DNA of 64,000 nucleotides from the NCBI GenBank assembly GCA_002633025.1, contig NMRB01000302.1, forward strand, positions 243,743-307,742, given 5' to 3'. The DNA comes from Notospermus geniculatus. Its lineage: Eukaryota; Nemertea; Pilidiophora; Heteronemertea; Lineidae. The translations under genes and the position numbers were made by a program. Each line of letters opens with the position of its first letter. Within the stretch, counting starts at the first letter, position 1. The notes under the pieces are model-generated. The model did no database searches. It was not told the origin of the DNA and saw nothing but the letters and a program-made list of their open reading frames with translations. Below are positions 61,245-64,000 of the stretch, one piece after another.

Positions 61245-61660
61245 TTTCAGTCGCCCGTTGTTGCTTGGAGAACATTAAACAATTCAACGGAGAACTTTGT
61301 TGCGGTTGGTGTTTTTACCCCGCCGGAGTAGTCAGTGGAACAGTTAGGTCTTATGTCTATCGGGAACATTTTCTAGGAGATGAGGACAGATCATGCTACG
61401 AGAGAAGATGCAAGGCTGGCGATTGAAAGAAATGAACCTGTCAATGGGGTAAAGGGGTCCAGCACACTAATGTTTCTCTTTAATTTCAACATGGTGTCTG
61501 GTTTTGTCCTGGACGATCTCCATTGTAGTGACCTCGGTGTAAGCCGTCATTGGACAGTTTGTGGCTGGATTCGTCTAAGAGTAACCATTGGTAACCGAGT
61601 TGAAGAACTAGATGCAAAGGACCCGAACGCCGCGCAGCGGCAGATAGAAAGCTGTTAATA
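61245..61660 (+). pseudogene. CACTA/EnSpm-like (tnp2-type) transposase fragment, frameshifted
   Basis: A first frame contains NIKQFNGELCCGWCFYPAGV and VVSGTVRSYVYREHF; after a frame change near 61380 a second continues MRTDHATREDARLAIERNEP, VNGVKGSSTLM and VLDDLHCSDLGVSRHWT. The order F-N-G-x-x-x-C-x-W-C-x-x-P-G...G-T-V...LRT-x-E-x-x-x-D...V-x-G-V-K-G-x-S...D-x-x-H-C-x-x-L-G-V-x-R is typical of animal tnp2-like transposases. It is broken by the frameshift and truncated on both sides, so it is a relic. Confidence 0.65.
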
Positions 61661-61782
61661 TCTCGTAATTTCTCCCAATGTAAAAAAAACTACCTAACAG
61701 CAATCCTGCCCAACAGCATGTTAGGCGCGCTCAAACATTCAACCAAACAAAACCTACCACTTCTCATTATTACCTGTAAAGG

Positions 61783-62264
61783 AGTATGACGGAGTTCGGT
61801 ATTTATCAACCACAACAGAGATCAAGATCACTGCAACTGACGACGTCATCACCGTACCAAAAGATGTTGATGTCAGTGTGGACATTGATGATGCAACCAC
61901 CACACTGTAGAATACCCAAGTTGACCAAGTTTCCATCACTTACAAAAACATGTGCAACAACTGCTCAGCTGAAATCCCTGACGATACACTCCAACAACCC
62001 TCCTTTAAATGTACGACCTGCAACAAGAGGCAGAGGTCTTTTGCTCCTGTTAAGAAGATTGAGGCAAAGATGGATCTCAAAAAAGATGGAACTATCCACA
62101 AGCCAACTGCTGCATCCGGACAAATGCTCATCAAGTTCCTTGAGGATGAGGGTTTCACATTTCATGCAACTACCACCAGCGATGACATGGAGGACTTCCT
62201 CCTGAACATCGATACCATTCAAACTGGTTCCTTCTCTGCTAATGGTGTCATCTCTACATTCTAA
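61783..62264 (+). pseudogene. RPA-like OB-fold / zinc-ribbon fragment, with in-frame stop
   Basis: One frame reads EYDGVRYLSTTTEIKITATD and VPKDVDVSVDIDD, meets a stop near 61908, then continues in the same frame through MCNNCSAEIPDD, FKCTTCNKRQR and a helical tail to a stop at 62264. C-x2-C...C-x2-C after a beta-rich segment resembles the OB-fold plus zinc ribbon of replication protein A subunits, which some transposons have captured. The stop makes it a pseudogene or a transposon fragment; its neighbour at 61245-61660 favours the latter. The assignment is tentative. Confidence 0.45.
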
Positions 62265-62344
62265 ACTTTGTGACGTTCCTATTGGACCAACCTTACATGG
62301 AACACGGAAATTTTATAACCTGAGCAAATGGCCAGGTCAGTCTT

Positions 62345-62518
62345 CAGGGCCGTATTTAGTTTGTTGGTCCGGGGAGGGGCGGGGGCGGCAAAAGCCTCTC
62401 TGGGGACAGAAGACTTTTTTGCCGTTTTTTGCCAAACATCCGCAAGAAAATCACGTTTTTTGGTTGGTTCTGGGGGGGGGGGGCAACTGCCCCCTGCCGC
62501 CAGCTAAATACAGCCCTG
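62345..62518. mobile_element. hAT-type MITE, TIR CAGGGCCGTATTTAG
   Basis: CAGGGCCGTATTTAG at the left and CTAAATACAGCCCTG at the right enclose G-rich sequence with GGGGGCGGCAAAAG and GGGCAACTGCCCCCTGCCGCC. It is similar in type to the element at 57849-58129. Confidence 0.65.
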
Positions 62519-62982
62519 ATGCCGCCACCATTGTCACGTCCGCCAATCTATTTTGGAGGCATACCGGGGGGGGGGGGGATAAAAATTGTCTTTCTATTTT
62601 GGTAGTGTATGCATTACCCGTCGCCGAGGAATTTCCTGTTCTCAAATTGTCAGAAAGGGGTGTCTATTTTACCATTACCTGTATTCGTATAGGTCGTGGT
62701 CACTTATCTTTGGGCAGGTGTAACGTTTTTCAGTGTGGCCGTTTTTCTGTGTGATTCCCATTGTTCGGAACACACTGGGAAACGGACTCGCTGTTTCTCT
62801 TTGTGTCGCGCATTGTCAAGTCGCCGCTTATTCCGTCAATCTATTGTATTGTGACATTGGCACACGGGCCTCACTGAAAAACGTTACACCGGTTTCATTG
62901 GACCAAATTTGCCCCCACACATGATTTTATTTTCTTAGTCAATCTCGCAACGTTCGGTAAATCGTTGTAGTGCATGTCCTTG
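62519..62982. other. 3' flank of the GPCR gene, nothing recognised
   Basis: It includes a second G-run (62566-62578). No AATAAA on the minus strand is obvious close to the stop. Confidence 0.35.
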
Positions 62983-64000
62983 TTATTTCTTGTTCGTGCT
63001 GCACCGTAAACAACGACCGAAGAGTAACTTTACATCATTACGGTAGAAATCTAAGGAAACTGTGTAGATAATAAAATTAGTACTGTAATTTATCAGTGAT
63101 ATGCTATTCATGTAGTACGTGAATTCCGAAATGAAATCTATAAATGGTAACGTTCGTCCTGGCCAGCCGACGAAACTCTCATACATATTGTAACCCCACA
63201 TGATTGCCATGGGACACATTAGAACGACGTAAGCAGTTGATACAGTTAGTAGATTCACTAAGCATCGCATTTCTTTCTTTGTCCTGTTAGCATCTGTGTT
63301 CTTCATATTTCGGTCCTTTTTCTTTATACTGATGACAATGATTGTGTTGATGATGCAAATCGACGCTGAAGGTATGATGTGGATGAGGGAAAACGCCTGG
63401 ACGCAGTAACCAATATTTACCCAGGCAGGGTAGGCTAAAACGTCAAAATGGCAGATCACTCTGTCTTCCTTTCCAGGAGGGTACGGGCCGTACATTCTGT
63501 ACAGAATGAACACATCGGACCATATTAACATGAGAAATACTAGCAGACAGGCTAGGGCGGTCTTTCGTCGTCTGGTGGTCGCGATAGCTGAGACCTTCAG
63601 CGGTTTAATCACAGCGATCATCCGTTCAACTGAGAACGTAATAATTACCCAACCTGAATTGGTCTCACAAACTAACATTATGTACATTGTGCACTTGCAG
63701 GCAACGTCTGACCATGCCTGTGGGACATTAATAGCGGTGAATGACATGTAATACAGACTCTGGTGTGCCCACAAAAACAACCCGGTGAGTAGGTTTCCGA
63801 GATCGGTGACGGCCAAAATCCCCAAGTAAAGAGAACTGGCGGAATCTCTATGTCGCTGTCGGATAAACACCACCACACTCAAAATGTTTCCAAATAATCC
63901 CAACGCTACAAACAAAATAATCAAATAACCGCCAAAAACGGCGAGGTACGTGTAAAAACCACCGTAAGGCGATCCATCGTCCTTTGACCAGTGACCGGTA
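62983..64000 (-). CDS. class A (rhodopsin-family) GPCR, peptide-receptor-like, partial at right edge
   Basis: A plasma-membrane seven-helix receptor, probably for a neuropeptide. The frame is open to the window edge; the extracellular N-terminus and initiator Met lie beyond it. Visible landmarks: TM1 GLFGNILSVVVF; TM2 LGILAVTDLGNLLTG; Cys before TM3 and the ICL2 motif VERMIAVIKP (ERM in place of DRY); TM4 VFLMLIWSDVF; TM5 with HIIPSASICIIN; a basic loop KKKDRNMKNTDANRTKKEM; TM6 TAYVVLMCPMAIMW; TM7 NYSTNFIIYTVSLDFY, where NFIIY replaces NPxxY. Two Cys lie near the C-terminus (GRCLRC), possible palmitoylation sites. The protein is single-exon in this part, as in many expanded invertebrate families of FMRFamide-like and orphan receptors. 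The ligand cannot be told from sequence. Confidence 0.88.
   Translation of the reverse strand, partial: TGHWSKDDGSPYGGFYTYLAVFGGYLIILFVALGLFGNILSVVVFIRQRHRDSASSLYLGILAVTDLGNLLTGLFLWAHQSLYYMSFTAINVPQAWSDVACKCTMYIMLVCETNSGWVIITFSVERMIAVIKPLKVSAIATTRRRKTALACLLVFLMLIWSDVFILYRMYGPYPPGKEDRVICHFDVLAYPAWVNIGYCVQAFSLIHIIPSASICIINTIIVISIKKKDRNMKNTDANRTKKEMRCLVNLLTVSTAYVVLMCPMAIMWGYNMYESFVGWPGRTLPFIDFISEFTYYMNSISLINYSTNFIIYTVSLDFYRNDVKLLFGRCLRCSTNKK

Overview
This is a repeat-rich window from an animal genome, most likely a lancelet (amphioxus) or a similar marine invertebrate deuterostome. That assignment is an inference. It rests on short-exon genes with GT/AG introns, tRNA-derived SINE heads, remnants of LINE, Penelope-like, Harbinger-, hAT-, piggyBac- and CACTA-type elements, and a herpesvirus-like gene block. 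Amphioxus genomes are known to carry herpesvirus-like genes.

Host genes: two are clear. A nine-exon gene at 8065-12030 (+) encodes a UBE2Q-type E2 ubiquitin-conjugating enzyme, with CCAAT boxes upstream and AATAAA downstream. The right edge (62983 to the end, -) holds a single-exon class A GPCR that is open at the window edge. A possible exon runs off the left edge (1-323, -). Most of the remaining sequence from 1-31 kb and 51-62 kb is non-autonomous mobile elements, tandem duplications, foldback structures and broken transposon coding pieces.

Central block (about 31.65-51.2 kb): long intronless ORFs lie close together on both strands. I recognise the second exon of a herpesvirus-type terminase ATPase (TRM3/UL15 family), cut off by an inverted transposase fragment; the tail of a DUF4326-like protein; a family B DNA polymerase with degenerate active-site motifs; and a herpes UL52-like primase. 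There are six further unassigned ORFs. In the middle sits a Mutator-like (PF20700-type) DDE transposase gene, with a second, inverted, broken copy next to the terminase. No capsid, portal, protease, helicase or glycoprotein gene is visible, so the block is an incomplete or rearranged endogenous copy, not a whole virus. A GGGTGG/CCACCC motif, often as an inverted pair, recurs in the block's intergenic regions, and one gene has a TATA box preceded by two 34-bp repeats.

The most interesting possibility is that this is a herpesvirus-transposon composite, comparable in principle to the piggyBac-herpesvirus fusion Teratorn of fish but with a Mutator-like transposase. The sequence shows the two kinds of gene interleaved. 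It does not prove that they move together: a matching pair of terminal inverted repeats around the whole block was not found, and the transposase is disrupted as assembled by two internal tandem duplications that may be assembly artefacts.
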